This document shows positions 22,520-34,758 of a stretch of DNA of 64,000 nucleotides, one piece after another. The stretch comes from Anarhynchus alexandrinus (taxonomy: Eukaryota > Chordata > Aves > Charadriiformes > Charadriidae). Under the pieces are notes generated by a model, which was given only the letters and a program-made list of their open reading frames with translations, made no database searches and was not told the origin of the DNA. The DNA lies in assembly GCA_008711295.1 (NCBI GenBank), contig VUYV01000123.1, forward strand, positions 851,647-915,646. Direction: 5' to 3'. Position 1 is the stretch's first letter. Every line of letters starts with the position of its first letter. The translations under genes and the position numbers were made by a program.

Positions 22520-23832
22520 AATAACATTTTAATGTCCATCTAGTAATTATCTTGTTCTGTTTGAGGTCATTAAGATATTTTTACTCCTAAAATATTTTTA
22601 AAAAATATTCTTATATTTATTTCTGCCTACCTTGGTTTCTACTTCATAAACTTTTTTTTTTTACACACAATCCATTGCCATAATTCTTAACGGATATTTA
22701 ATTTGCCTCCTAGCATCTCATTTTCTTCTACTGCATTTGTATTTTTAATTGCTCCCTTCACTTTATAATTGACACAGCATTGGATTTTAGTGAAATTAGC
22801 ATGTATATGCTCCATTTTCTATAAAAATTAATCTGTATTCCTTTTTCCTACAAAAGATCATAAGATAAGGCCTGTTGAAAGAGGGTTCACAGCCATTGTC
22901 CTTTAGACATAATTTTAATATACATTTGTGAACAAACTTGTGAAAATAACTCTTGGATGAATGAATAAATCCACTTCAGAAAAGAAAAACACAGAAAATA
23001 AATCCCTATATTGTAGTACCTTGTTGCACACTGTGGGATAAATAAGTGATGGCGTGGGTTTAACTCACTTCATGAAAAAGAAACTATGACAGGAAAACAG
23101 TCAATTATCAACAAGAAACTCTTTTATTTTTCCTAAATGAACACTACTTTAAAAGTTATAAGGGGTAAAATCTGTCATTGCAGAACTTCATAAATAAATA
23201 CAGGGAAATTGTGCCAAATGCATAATGTCTATTAACTTTTCTCTGAACCCTTACTAGACATTTGCAAAGAGCAATTAAGGCTGAGTTAGAAGGAACAAAA
23301 TGTGAAAGAAGCTATGGCTAAAAAGATTTGACCCTCTTCTGTAGAAATACAAAAGCTAGCTGAGGACAAAAATTTACTGGGCATCCTAGAAAAAAGGATT
23401 TATGGTTATCTAAAGATAAAGACTTAAGGAAACCCACAGCAATTATTTTTTAAGCAAAGTGAAGCACTGTACTGTCAAAGAGGTCAATACTGCTAAAGCC
23501 TAGCATTAATTGTGCATAATTTTACTGATTTTGGCAGTCACTATCAAAGGAAATTGTGTTATTAGGAAAAGTTTTACATTACATCTGTGATTATATCATT
23601 CATATAGCCTAAATGTCCCCGTTTTAGATACCTTTATAGCTACAGCTATGAGATAGATAATACATGAAATACTTCTAGATTAGACATTTCAGATTGTTTT
23701 AAGAAACAATGCTATGAAATTATACTCCTCCTAGAAACAGTGAACTGTTCTGTGCTCTAGTAGCATCTATAAAGTAAATAAAATAAGCGCAGAAACATCA
23801 GCAAGAGAAAATTTGTTTATCATCTACCAAGA
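22520..23832. other. Unassigned AT-rich non-coding DNA
   Basis: No gene or recognised element. It has short homopolymer runs only, such as a T-rich run near 22651-22662. Confidence 0.6.
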
Positions 23833-23985
23833 CTCACAGAAAAACTAATATTAGAAGGGACCTCTGTAAGCCATCTAGACCAAACTCCTGCTTGGAGCAT
23901 GACTATATCGAAGTTACTCAAGGTTGCTAAAAGCCATGCCTTGTTCAGTTCTGAAAATCTCTGGGTAACCTGTGCTTAGTGATTG
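23833..23985 (-). mobile_element. CR1 LINE, old 3' fragment
   Basis: The plus strand reads 'tcacagaaaaactaatattagaagggacctctg' and 'catctagaccaaactcctgc', the decayed reverse complement of a CR1 3' UTR. It then reads 'gaaaatctctgggtaacctgtgct', matching the region around the C-terminal HWNRLPRE block. There are many substitutions, so it is older than the copy at 22241. Confidence 0.75.
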
Positions 23986-24416
23986 TTTTTTGTTGTTTTA
24001 CTTACATGCATATCATGATTTCCCTTGTCTCAACTATGACCGTTGTCTCCTGTCTTTTTAATATGTATCTCTGAGAAGGATCTGGGTCAGTATCTTTCTT
24101 TATGAAATGGACATCTGCAGTGAGATCTTCTGTTTTCTTCCCAGTATATGCTCGTGTGTGTTCAGGTGCTTGAGACAGGCCCCTGTCATACTGCTTTCAC
24201 ATGGTTAGTGAGAGATTCTTTCTTATAGTCCTCTCTCAAATGTATTTTCCTCTGGTTCCTATTTCTTTGCTTACCTATGGGGTTTTTATCATACAGTGAA
24301 CATAATGTCATCATCTACCATTCCAAATCATAAAATCTCACAGTAGAATCTCACAGTGATCTACGATAAGCCCTACTAGTCTATGGCCAACTGACCACCT
24401 ATTAAATCTCTTGTTT
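23986..24416. other. Unassigned non-coding DNA
   Basis: No gene recognised. The text near 24326-24355 repeats 'aatctcacagt' twice (about 24335 and 24349) and might be a further CR1 tail relic, but the sequence after it does not match well enough to call. Confidence 0.5.
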
Positions 24417-24421
24417 AAGGT
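24417..24421. repeat. Target-site duplication aaggt, left copy
   Basis: Identical to 25128-25132 and directly next to the LTR start at 24422. Confidence 0.85.
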
Positions 24422-25127
24422 TGTTGTGGTTTAAGCTGAATTGTCCACTGGGGATGCGGGGCACCCCAGGTAGGACCGACAGTTTCTCCCACCCATGTCT
24501 CTTCAAAGAGAGAGGCAGAGGAGGGAAAAAGACTTATGAGTTTAGAAGGAACTAAACTACTTTAATGAAATATTAATAATAAAATAAAAAAGAAATAATG
24601 AAATATATACAAAACTGTGTCAAGCTCCCAGGAACACAATCACGACACCAGCTGGCACTGGGGAAGTCCCAGATTGGACTCAGTGATGGAGCCTCGGGAT
24701 CACAGGCAGACGAACAGAGTCCTCCTCAGACATCGGCCATTGAAGAAAAAGAGAGCTGACCCTTTGATCCCTCAGCTTTTATACTGAGCATGATGCAGAT
24801 GGGATGGAATACCCTGTTGGTCAGTTTCGGGTCACCTGTCCTGTCCGCTCCTCCCTGCAGGTGGGACCCCACTGCGCTTTTCCACTTCCGACCCTCCAAT
24901 GGGGCAAATAACCAAGTAGGTTGGCCTTGGGTGTTATAGCAATCAGTATAAGCAAGAGCCTCTCTGCATGCCATGCCTGGGCATCAGCTATAAACGTTGG
25001 TCTTATCACTCTGAGAGAGTGAACATTGTCTGCACAATATGCAGTTAATTTCAGTAGTTAGAAGAGGCCCCGCTAAGAAGCAAAGTTACTGGACAAAATT
25101 GGTTCTGTTTTACCTCAAACCAAGACA
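24422..25127 (-). mobile_element. Solo LTR, avian ERVK-like relative
   Basis: 706 bp. Read on the minus strand it starts TGTCTTGGTTTGAGG and ends CTTAAACCACAACA. It has a core promoter AGTATAAAAGCTGAG preceded by CATGCTC, the same ATGCTCAG-TATA arrangement as in the LTRs at 17330, 35910 and 56280, although U3 and U5 differ from those. A perfect 5-bp duplication aaggt flanks it. No coding region of a retrovirus is present. Frames at 24726-25009 are antisense or promoter-region chance frames. Confidence 0.88.
24776..24785 (-). promoter_or_regulatory. LTR TATA box
   Basis: AGTATAAAAG on the minus strand, just downstream of CATGCTC, within the LTR at 24422-25127. Confidence 0.65.
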
Positions 25128-25132
25128 AAGGT
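25128..25132. repeat. Target-site duplication aaggt, right copy
   Basis: Identical to 24417-24421 and directly after the LTR end CA at 25127. Confidence 0.85.
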
Positions 25133-25438
25133 TCAAAATACTATTTTAAGTAGCGTATATGTGTCTATGCATTTAACGAAAACACAGAAAATACACTGGC
25201 ACATGAATGTTGGCTAAGACTTATGAGAGGATAAAGGAGATGAGAAGATCTATCCATTTTAAAGTAAGAATTCAGAGAAAACAAGCTGTTAAAAAAGACA
25301 AAAAAGAAAAAAAGCAATACAGATTCTGCAGATCAATTGGCTTTTGTGAGGAGGACAGAAATGTCTGAGTAAAGGTTCAGTTGTTCTTTTTATATTTATT
25401 CACATATAAAATGTAATGTAATAGAATAGAACCTGAGT

Positions 25439-25465
25439 AATATCACTCATATGGTGAGTGATATT
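25439..25465. repeat. Perfect 11-bp inverted repeat with 5-nt loop
   Basis: The arms AATATCACTCA (25439-25449) and TGAGTGATATT (25455-25465) are exact reverse complements around TATGG. It directly precedes the echo of the LTR end at 25465-25490. It may be a simple hairpin-forming sequence, and no function can be read from it. Confidence 0.95.
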
Positions 25466-25489
25466 GATCCTGTTTTACCTCAAACCAAG
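25464..25489 (-). repeat. Second copy of the terminal 26 bp of the 24.4 kb LTR
   Basis: 'ttgatcctgttttacctcaa' and the following accaag match the LTR end at 25099-25124 with two mismatches, the last 20 bases being identical (25105-25124 and 25470-25489). The rest of an LTR is not present on either side, so this is a relic or a short copied segment. Confidence 0.85.
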
Positions 25490-28400
25490 GACCACCTTGA
25501 CCTAAAGAAGCTATCGAGTGGTACGAGAGCAACAAAAACTGCGCCTTAGACTCAACCTAAATTACACTCAGGTACTCTCTCACAGGAAAGTATGCTAAAA
25601 TTCTGTGATGTTGGTAACACTGTATTTACCTCCTGAGTGTTTCCCAAACATGAAGAAGAGTGAATGATTCTTGTTCCTTAAAATCAATCTGAAAACTTTT
25701 TTTAAAATGTAATCTCCTGTGCAATGAAATGAGTAGTATGTTAACAGATAGAGTAGCTGGAAATATAGTCCATGAATTTCATCTCAGCAGTAAAAGCCTT
25801 TTTGAATGTATTGCAAGTAATATTCATCTTAACTCATGTAACCACTTGTTACGAATGCAGTTTGTGGGTAGCATTTATATTACAAATAGCTAAACCACTC
25901 TTTGATATACAGGCATTCAAACTTCCTGCTTTACTGCACCCGATTAAACAAGAATATTATTCATAAAGCAGCTCTTTAGCAGTTGGAATTTAATTTCCTA
26001 TTTTAAAGCACAAAAATTAGATATCTCTCAACTATGTAGTTACTGTCTATTAGTCTTTAGACTACCTTGAATTATGACAAAGCTAAATAGTGACGTTTTT
26101 GCTCTATTGTTGGAAGAACAGTAAAATAACCATTTTTTGGTGTTGAAAGGAACCAGATATTTACATCTAGCATGTAAGAATTCAATAATTCCCATTACCA
26201 AAATACAAGTCATTTTCTTATATTTTAAATGGGAAATTCCTGCATAAAGGAAGAAAAAAAATCCACCTAGGTTAAAAAAAAAAAAAAGTAAAATGAACTT
26301 TATTTCTGGTTCCTAATACAAAGAAGATTCCCCATTTGACCCATTTTAAAGGGTTTTTTTTAATCAAATATTATTTCGCTGACATCACCAAAGTGAACAG
26401 TGATGTATTAACCACAAATATTGCAAAATATTGTACATATTTACCTAAACTTTCATGAATATCTGAACTCAGTCTTGATGTTTTTCTTTAAATTGCTACT
26501 GAAGTTGGCAAAATTGTAACTGTCAGTTGATTTTTAGAATCAGGCACAATTCATAGTGAAATACATCTCTTTCTTCCAGTCAAAATCTCTCGCTTGCCTT
26601 ACTAGTAGATCTTGTCCACCTGTGAAGGAGATGAGACATAAAACAATTCATTAGATCAAACATGACTAAAACTGAAGAAACAGTCTTCATCTTAGAGACA
26701 TGTAGACTACCACACTATCCATGTACTTTCCCCGTATTTTATTTTGAGGAAAAAGTAGCACAAAAATTTCTCCAGTGGCATCTATCAACTTTCCTTAATG
26801 CCTCGTTAGGTATCAGGCAGGAGGCTGATACAAGAACAGTATTTATTACGTCTTTGAACCACAATCTGTCATATATATTTCTATACAGGTTAGCACCCTT
26901 GTGACCCCATTCTGAAAAACAGGTACAATATCTGGGAACTGGCTTCGTCTCAGATTATACTGCAAACTTGATATTGCCAGGTTTTCTTCTCTTGTAAATT
27001 CTTCACAGACATACTGTGTTTTTCTGCCTGCATGAGGAATTTCTATACTACCCAGAGGCAACATAGCCAGTATTTTCACCAAATTACAAAAGATGATTTC
27101 TCAGTTCTTCTGAAGTCTACTTGAAAATAGTATTGAAAATTATTCAATCCTGTTATTCCATTAGAAAAAAAAAATCTTTTTTTTTTAAATTTTTTTACCC
27201 ACAAAAAAATGTAATTTAGATGGGGAGGAAAAATACAACTCTTAACCTAACCACAAAGGAAACTTAGAAGTCTTACTGCATATTTGTCATTACTTTAAGA
27301 GAGATGGAATAGGTTAAAGCACACACGAACAACAAATTGATCTTTTATGGAAACAGACAAATTGTTGTCTTACCTCTGCAATGAATGTTGTCCCTTAATG
27401 ATATTTTCAGTTCTGACTTAATCAGGAAGGCATATCAACTGTTTCTGCAATGAGAAGATGTCGACTTTCGACATCACAATCACATCGTGACCTAACACAA
27501 TCTCACAAAACCCTCCCTTAGATGTGCAGGATCCTATATGGTTACTTCACATCCTGCTGCTCCTACACGGAGTCACCATCCTTCCGTTCTGAACCTTTCT
27601 CAATTCAGAAGGCTAATTCAAAAGAGGGCAGGATAAGAAATAGAAACGAGATGCAAACCTAACAAGTTTTCAGAAGACTATTTTTTCTGTTACTAGCTAG
27701 ATAAAAGCTTGCCTGCCTGTAATGTCATGAAATATGTAGAGTATACAAAGCTATCAGAACTTTTAGACCCCATGATACTGACCTTGTGGTATTCTTGCCC
27801 CTAAGCTTTGCTCATAAACCAAGCAAGGCTCCAGTTATCTGTTATGGAGGTCAATAGGGCAAAGGTGAGCTCTTGTTCCATTTTCCATACCAGCAATACA
27901 ATTTTCTAGCTTTCCTTTTAAGTTTATGGTTTAAATAACAATTTATGTACAGCAAAGGAGAAGGAAAGTTTTAGATTTTCAAATGCTAGGTGTCTACTGA
28001 GAATTGGAAGAATGTTGTAAAAAACAGTAAAAAACCCAAACCTTTAATGTTGTTAAATCAATGCTGTGTTTAAGTCACCTTCACTATTTGTAAAGGTTTA
28101 CACTCAGACAACCCTTCCACCCAAAAAAAAGGCATTAAAGAAACAGTCAATATTTAGAGGGAGTAGGATGGCTGCCTTCAATATTTGTGAATAACTTCTT
28201 CTAGCAGAACAAGTCCCAGAGTGAAACTATTCAATTAGTGCTGCATCTGAATCTGAGACTCTGAGTAAAATGCCATATGTGCAAAGTTTATGCATTTTTA
28301 ATAGACTGATCATTAATATTTCAAACCTGTTTCATTATTGTACTGCATAAATATGGCTATTGTATTTTATAAACACTGAATCTTGTTTAATTGACGATTT

Positions 28401-30376
28401 TCCAGTAATTGGACCAAATATGTCTGGTTTCCTTGGCTTTGCTATTTGCCTTGCCACCAAAAGGGAAAAGGTTGTTCACATGGCTGAAATTGAGGTCCTT
28501 GCAAATTCCTTCCTCTTTCCATTAACTGTATACCTTTTTTCTGTAAGCATTTTTCTTTATATCCACTTAGATGTTTAAATGTGGTCTAATGCAGACCATA
28601 TGAATATATATATCTCCCCAAAATGGATTCAGCCATGCCAAAAATTAGTTAATGGCACTCCCATTTTGGGAGAATTGCACAGACTACTTACAGGCTCAAC
28701 AGCATCTTAGGGGTGGAGAGGGAAATAAATCAAATTTATTTGAAAGTTCTGACTTCATCTCTTTGCAAGTGTGTAAGCCTGGGGCTATTTCCAGAACAAA
28801 GTTATTCTTTGTAGACTCAATTGCATAAATTTCTACTGTAGCAAGTAAGAACAAACTTTAATTCTCGCTGCTGCAGCATTAAGTGTGACTAAGCAAAATG
28901 CACCCTGGAATTCCTGCTCCATTGTGATTGATGACTATCATAAAACTAATTTGAACAGTTAGAATAAGTGTTTTCAGGATGTGGTCATTAGCTTATCTTT
29001 TGCTTTTTCTGGGGTTTGTTTGAGGCTTTTGCAATAGCACCTAACACCAACAAATCTATAATCTCATTTGGGACCTCTGCTAATAGCCATTACTGCCTCA
29101 TACAAATCATAAGAGATTAACATTTTGACTTAGCGAATATCTCTCTAAATGTTTGTATATTGCTTAATGGACTCTAGCCAGGATTCCAATTTCTGCTTCT
29201 GAGTCACTGTAATAGAATGAATAAATAATAGCAATTCAAGGCACAAAGCCCTGACTTTCAGTTTCAACGGCTCCTGCATTTCCTAACCCTAGTTATCTAC
29301 AGTAGTGATAGTGCCCAAATTTTCTCCTGATGTTAGCAGCCTGACCAGAAAAGAATTTGTCATAACTATCATAGTGCCTGCCTTCATTACACTATGAATG
29401 TTCTTTTTGCATAACCAGTAAACCTGGACAATTCATGAAATGTTTAGATGAGCACTGAATTTTTGGATCCCTATCGCAATTCAACTACCAAAGTCTTTGA
29501 AGTTCACCTATCACTGTTTGGGCTTAAGTATTTTGGTTCACAGTCTGTTGACTTCCTGTATTAATAAAGCCAAGTCATTAGTTACACTGTCTGTATGAGG
29601 GGTTTTCAGCTTAATCCATACAATATCTTCTGCATGAATGGTATTGACTTTAAAACCTAACTATTCAGCTAAGGGTTGACGGCCAAGGGGTATTCTTCTG
29701 AATGTGATAATAGAGACCCGGCTGACTGGATTTAACCTACTGTAGACAAATCTATACATTCTCATCTTCACATTTTTCATGTGAACTTTCTTTTGAAGTG
29801 TCTAATACATATCTGAAGTGACTTTGGTGCTGGGTGTAGGAAACCTGATTGGGTTGAATACTTTGATCCTAGATGTAGGGATCAAATGATCAAACTGACA
29901 ACTATTCACTATGTATTTCTCCAACTTATTTAGAATATTGAACAATATTCCAAAAAAAACCTGTGTTTGAGAATATGAACACCTGAGTTTCATTTGCCTT
30001 CTATAGCCTTCAGAACTTTTCAGAAACGTCTGGAGTTAGCTGTATTTCTAAACTTCAGAGTAACTATAGTGGGATACAGTTCCCCCAACTTGTTTGTGAA
30101 GTTTTATGAATGTAGTCTGATGGCCTAAAAGAGAGCAGCAGTAATTGTGCAAAATAATTTCCAAACAAGGAAAGGTCTTTGACTCCTTTCTTTTAGACTA
30201 ACCCTGTCCCAGTTCTAGAAGCTGCAAATACTGGGTGTAAAAGGAGTCCTGTCTTTATTCTTATATGGGATCTGAACTTCTACAGGTACCCCAACAAAAA
30301 GTATTTGTTAGCTGTATGATTAAAAATGGCAATATAGGCACTGCAGCAAATAAAAATCCCGGCAATTGGAAAGTAG

Positions 30377-30448
30377 AAATAGATAATCGTAGACAATAGG
30401 TAAATAGATAATCATAGGGAATTGAAAAGTAGAAATAGATAATCGTAG
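30377..30448. repeat. Three copies of AAATAGATAATCGTAG
   Basis: 16-mers at 30377-30392, 30402-30417 (one change, A for G) and 30433-30448, within a larger imperfect duplication of 'aattggaaagtagaaatagat' about 56 bp apart. It is a local tandem array of unknown origin. Confidence 0.9.
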
Positions 30449-30655
30449 AGAACAGAGAATTTACAAATAGGGGAGGAAGGAGGAGAGTATTTGCTAATCA
30501 ACCCAAAATCTTTGAACAATTGGAGAGTACAGACTGTGATTTGGATTGTGCTCAGTTTTCACTGAAAACATTTAATACTGTTAACAATAATAGTGTTGGT
30601 CTATGACATATATCTGGATGAATGTTATGTAAACAGCTCTGTTATTGGTTAAAAT

Positions 30656-30656
<1 letters not shown>

Positions 30657-30686
<30 letters not shown>

Positions 30687-30687
30687 G
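30657..30687. repeat. (TTTTG)n microsatellite
   Basis: Six perfect TTTTG units. Confidence 0.97.
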
Positions 30688-32154
30688 TTGGGTTTTTCCC
30701 CACCTTTTTTTGAGGGAAAGGGTGACAGCCTTACAAATACTTTTGGACTCTCTTAGATGTCCAAGTAGGAAGAAGGATAGCAAGGCACGGAGCCAAATAA
30801 TTTGAATTCTCAGCTTTTAAAATGCCTGTTCCATTTGTAGGACAGATTACATTAAATAATAATAGATGTTTACATAGATGAGGGCACATACCTGAGGTGA
30901 CTAGAATCCAGGTGGCTGAATTTGATCTTCTCTCTCATGTTTTTTCCTGTTCTTCTATGTCTTGCCTGAATGGAAATAAATGGCTGAAATGGAGACGACA
31001 TCTAGAATCTTAAACAAGACAATGTATCTCATTCTCTCTTTTAACTCCTACAACACTGTACAGTCTATTACCATGCTGATGCCTACAGTAATATTTACAA
31101 ATGGCTAAGTTGCTGTCCCAACTGTTTGTTTTTGCCAATTGAACAACCGGACAAATAATAGGAAGCTTTTGATCCGTTGACATTTCTCTTCTGGCTCTCT
31201 AAGAGCTTCAGATAAAAGAACATCTTTTCACTTTCACAACGATGCCAGAAATTCACACTGTGCTTATAGATAAAACACACCAATATTTGCTAAAGCAGTA
31301 CATGAAGAACTGCTTTTCTGCGGTTCCTGTTTCAGCCAATGCATTATAATTAGTTTCAGACCCCACCTTACAGTAAATGTACTGCAGATCAAGTGTCTAG
31401 TTTCAAAGATGTAGCAACCCCCCAAACCATCCTTCTTTAGCCATCAAAAAATTAACAACAGTAACAGCTTTTGTGGTGATCCCATGTAAGCATCATAAAT
31501 TGATATAATTATGTAGAGACAGTGCAATACTAGTCTTGAATGACTCTGTGCCAGTCACTTTATGACAGATTAAGTCCAACGTAACTAAGGATCACAATTT
31601 GACTTTAAAAAATAAGGCAATAAATTGGGAACTTAGACTCTATGTCTTACTCAAAGAATTGAAAGAACTGCTGCCTGTAAACATCATGTATTTTTTACTT
31701 TTCTTTAAACAGCTATTTGCTAGCTTCAAGAATTTTGTTCTTATAGTACAGCCTTTTTGTGAATGAAATTAACTATCTCACAAAAGTAGCAGGGCTTTAG
31801 TCTTGCCTTAAAGGATCAGTTCATATTGGGGTGCTTTCAGTTGAGATATTGTCTGATTTTCCAAAAAATCTTCTTCCCTCTCTTCTTATCCCCCAAAATT
31901 TTGTCATTTGTTTTCCCTTGCTCTTGTTTTCAGCTCTCAGAGTTTTCTAGGGGTTTTCAAAGTAATTTTTATTATTTCTGCAGAAACAAGTAATGCCTGG
32001 GAATCCTGAAACTCAGTGAAATATGAACAAGGAAAACTGGACACTCCTCCACTTTTCTTCTCTGTACCCTAAAAAAATGCACATTGTATTCATTTACCTT
32101 TTATTTCTTCTTTTTCACCCATACAAATGAGAAGATTGTGTGTGTTTTTTACTA

Positions 32155-32474
32155 TAGAATAGAACAGAACAGACTAGAATAGTTTGGGTTGGAAGGGACC
32201 TTTAAAGGTCATATAGTCCAACCTCCCCTGCAATAAGCATGGACATTTTCAACTATATCAGGTTTGTCAGCACCCCCTCCAATCCAANCTGACCTTGAAT
32301 GTTTCCAGGGATGGGGCATCTACCACCTCTCTGGGCAACCTGCTCCAGTGTTGCACCACTCTCATTGTAAAAAATTTCTTCCTTATATCTAGTCTAAATC
32401 TTCCCTCTTTTAGTTTAAAACTTGTCCTATCACAACAGGCTAAAAAGCCATCTTTCCTGTAGGCCCCCTTTGAA
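32155..32474 (-). mobile_element. CR1 LINE, 3' end
   Basis: The plus strand begins with AGAATAGAACAGAACAGACT tail-like repeats, then 'gggttggaagggacctttaa' and 'tagtccaacctcccctgc'. The minus-strand frame encodes [20 protein letters not shown] and on through [15 protein letters not shown]. It is 5'-truncated at about 32474, just past the region matching 'ctgtaggcccccttt'. The N at 32288 lies inside it and breaks the reading frame. Confidence 0.93.
32288..32288. other. Single undetermined base (N)
   Basis: Inside CR1 sequence at 'tccaaNctgacc', where the family normally reads ccaacctgacc. The N may therefore be an inserted or unresolved base at a join. No local duplication surrounds it. Confidence 0.99.
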
Positions 32475-34615
32475 GAGAAAGCATGGGAAAATGGGCAAGG
32501 GCAATAGGACCTGAGCAACCTCTCCCAGCTTTGCCTTCATTTTTTGGACTTAAACAGGTCTGTCTGTCTTAGGGCTTGTCCACACAAACAGATGCAGGCA
32601 GAATCAAAATCATCCGCCCACAACTTCATTCTGAGCTGTCTGAGCTGTTTGTAGATGGGAAATATACTAGTGCAGCAAAACATGTCGTATATTCCTGACT
32701 GATCCGTAGCTCTGCTCTGACTAGCTTGGTACATACACAGAGCTCATGTGTGTGTGCACCTATCCATCTCCTTCCATCCAACAGGCTTTGGTTTCTCCCA
32801 CTTACTCCAGTAGAAATTATCTGCACTACTTGAAGACTGACTTCATTTTTTCATGGACATGAATGACCAGCCTTCTGCATGTTTAGATGTTTAAAAACTC
32901 CTTTTGAGAAACCAAAATACAAAAATTAAAAACGATTTTCACAGGAACAGGGGGGAGGAGGGGAAATTAAATAAGATCTTTCAGCCATCATACTGATCTC
33001 ATTTTTTATGTCAGTGCAATTTATTCTTTTGTTTGTTTAATTGGGATTACCTGTATATTACACTAAAATATGGAAAATTAGAATCAAGCCTTCTATTAAG
33101 GGAAGCTCAAGCAGAAATTGATTATTTTTTTTCAATTAACCTATTCCTTAGGAAAATGTGGCCTTTGCAGAGCAAACAAAACAGGTTTTGAAGAGAATCA
33201 AAAGATGGTAAATGTTGCCTATTCATGGGTATAATTTTAAAATCATTTTCCAAACTGTTGGTACAAACTTGAACTTGTCTGGGAAGAAGGAGAGTAGACT
33301 AATTGGCTATCTATTTCTTCACCCAGTATTTGGCTTTATACTGTTCACCAAACAGGGTAGTTACAGCACCAATCTTTACAATACGCACATGCTATAGGTA
33401 TATTTTGGAAAACATTTGTTTCAACATTAATATTTAAAATAAATATTAATGAACTCCAGTTAATAGAAAAACATTTTCTTTTTTTTTCCCTTTTAAATCT
33501 AGCCATCTTTTTTCAAAATGCGTATCAAGAGGGCTCCCATGCACTTGTAATATTTCAAGCCCAGAAGACACTGCAAAACTCACTTATTTTTCCTTTAAAT
33601 AACTACTTGCTTTAAATGACTATAATTTAGGCATTATAAATTAAATGCAGAAACTGAACAATAAGCTGATAGTTTTATTCACCTAGGTACAAAAGCAAAG
33701 CAAACAGTTTTCTGCAGTGCTTGTATGTGTCCATGTGTTTCTTCTATACGATACATCCCCTGAAGGGCCCCTGGGAAATTCCATCTTGCTATGCTACAAA
33801 TGAAATATCCTCTTGTAGTATACTGCACCACACTTCAACAGCAGCCATCTTCCCAATGTCGTTCAACATATAAAGAATTGCAGCAATGATGTGCCTGAAG
33901 GGGAAACTTGGGAAGCTCTTGTTAAAATTCCATCACCAAATTAAGTGGAAGCTTAGAGTGATTTTCCATCCTCTGATGCAAATTGCAGGTTCGTGCAGAA
34001 TGTGAAACCATCTCTTCCAGAGATGAATTATTTCTAGAGCTTTAATGCAATTACCTTTGAAGAGCAAATATTTTGCCTGTTGGATAGGGCTGAACTGCAT
34101 GAAAGGGCCTGTCTCCAGGCTTTCTTACATTGCCTTCATTTTCTTGATAATGTAGCTGCTGGATATTATGTATTTTTTTGTGATATGGTTGAAATTTTTC
34201 TAATTTTTTGCCAGCTCTTTAATGATCTTTGTGAATAAAACGAATTTCAATGAAACTGATAAACTAGCTTGTGCATTCTTCTAATACCTTTGAAATTCTA
34301 GCACACTCATTTTATCTGAGGAAAAAAAAAAAAGAATTAATTATTTTGCAACATAAGATGGCCCAGTTGTTATAGGTAAATGAAAAGGAGTTCATAGCTT
34401 TCATTACGTCTTTTACATAAAAAATACAGGGCTTAATGGTTTTAGGGTTGGAGGGATTCTTTTGAGAGAACGGCAACAACAGCGACTATTTTTTCTAGTA
34501 TTTAGTGCACTTAGATTGAAATTTATTAGGTACAACATTGTGTATTCTGTCAGGTTAATACAGACAGCATATTGATCTTTATAAAATATGCTTCTTTAAA
34601 TACCTTTTGCTTATT
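32475..34615. other. Unassigned AT-rich non-coding DNA
   Basis: No gene recognised. 32475-32830 is less AT-rich than its surroundings but carries no identifiable element. The remainder is AT-rich with T and A runs. Confidence 0.55.
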
Positions 34616-34641
34616 AAAAAAAAAAAAGAAAAAAAAAAAAA
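34616..34641. repeat. A-rich tract (A12-G-A13)
   Basis: A12 (34616-34627), one G, then A13 (34629-34641). It is 118 bp from the 3' end of the CR1 at 34759 and not part of it. CR1 does not end in poly(A), so this is an independent homopolymer. Confidence 0.97.
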
Positions 34642-34758
34642 TCCAATGAATTCCCAGAATTATAAGGATAAGGAAAAAATATTTTTTAAGAGTTTTGGAT
34701 AGTAATAAACATAAGGAAAAAAAGCTTTTATACAATGGCAAAATTACACTTACTGTAT

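Larger units (their letters stand above)
25133..32154. other. Unassigned repeat-poor AT-rich DNA
   Basis: About 7 kb with no gene and no CR1 or LTR body that I can recognise. It holds only small items: the inverted repeat at 25439-25465, an echo of the neighbouring LTR end at 25465-25490, an A14 run near 26274-26287, a mixed A/T homopolymer patch near 27165-27200, the triplicated 16-mer at 30377-30448 and (TTTTG)n at 30657-30687. The open frames (for example 26662-26904, 28360-28578) show no family features. Confidence 0.55.

Noticed and set aside
24326..24360. Repeated 'aatctcacagt' as another CR1 3' tail
   Set aside because: The following bases do not match the CR1 3' UTR well enough.
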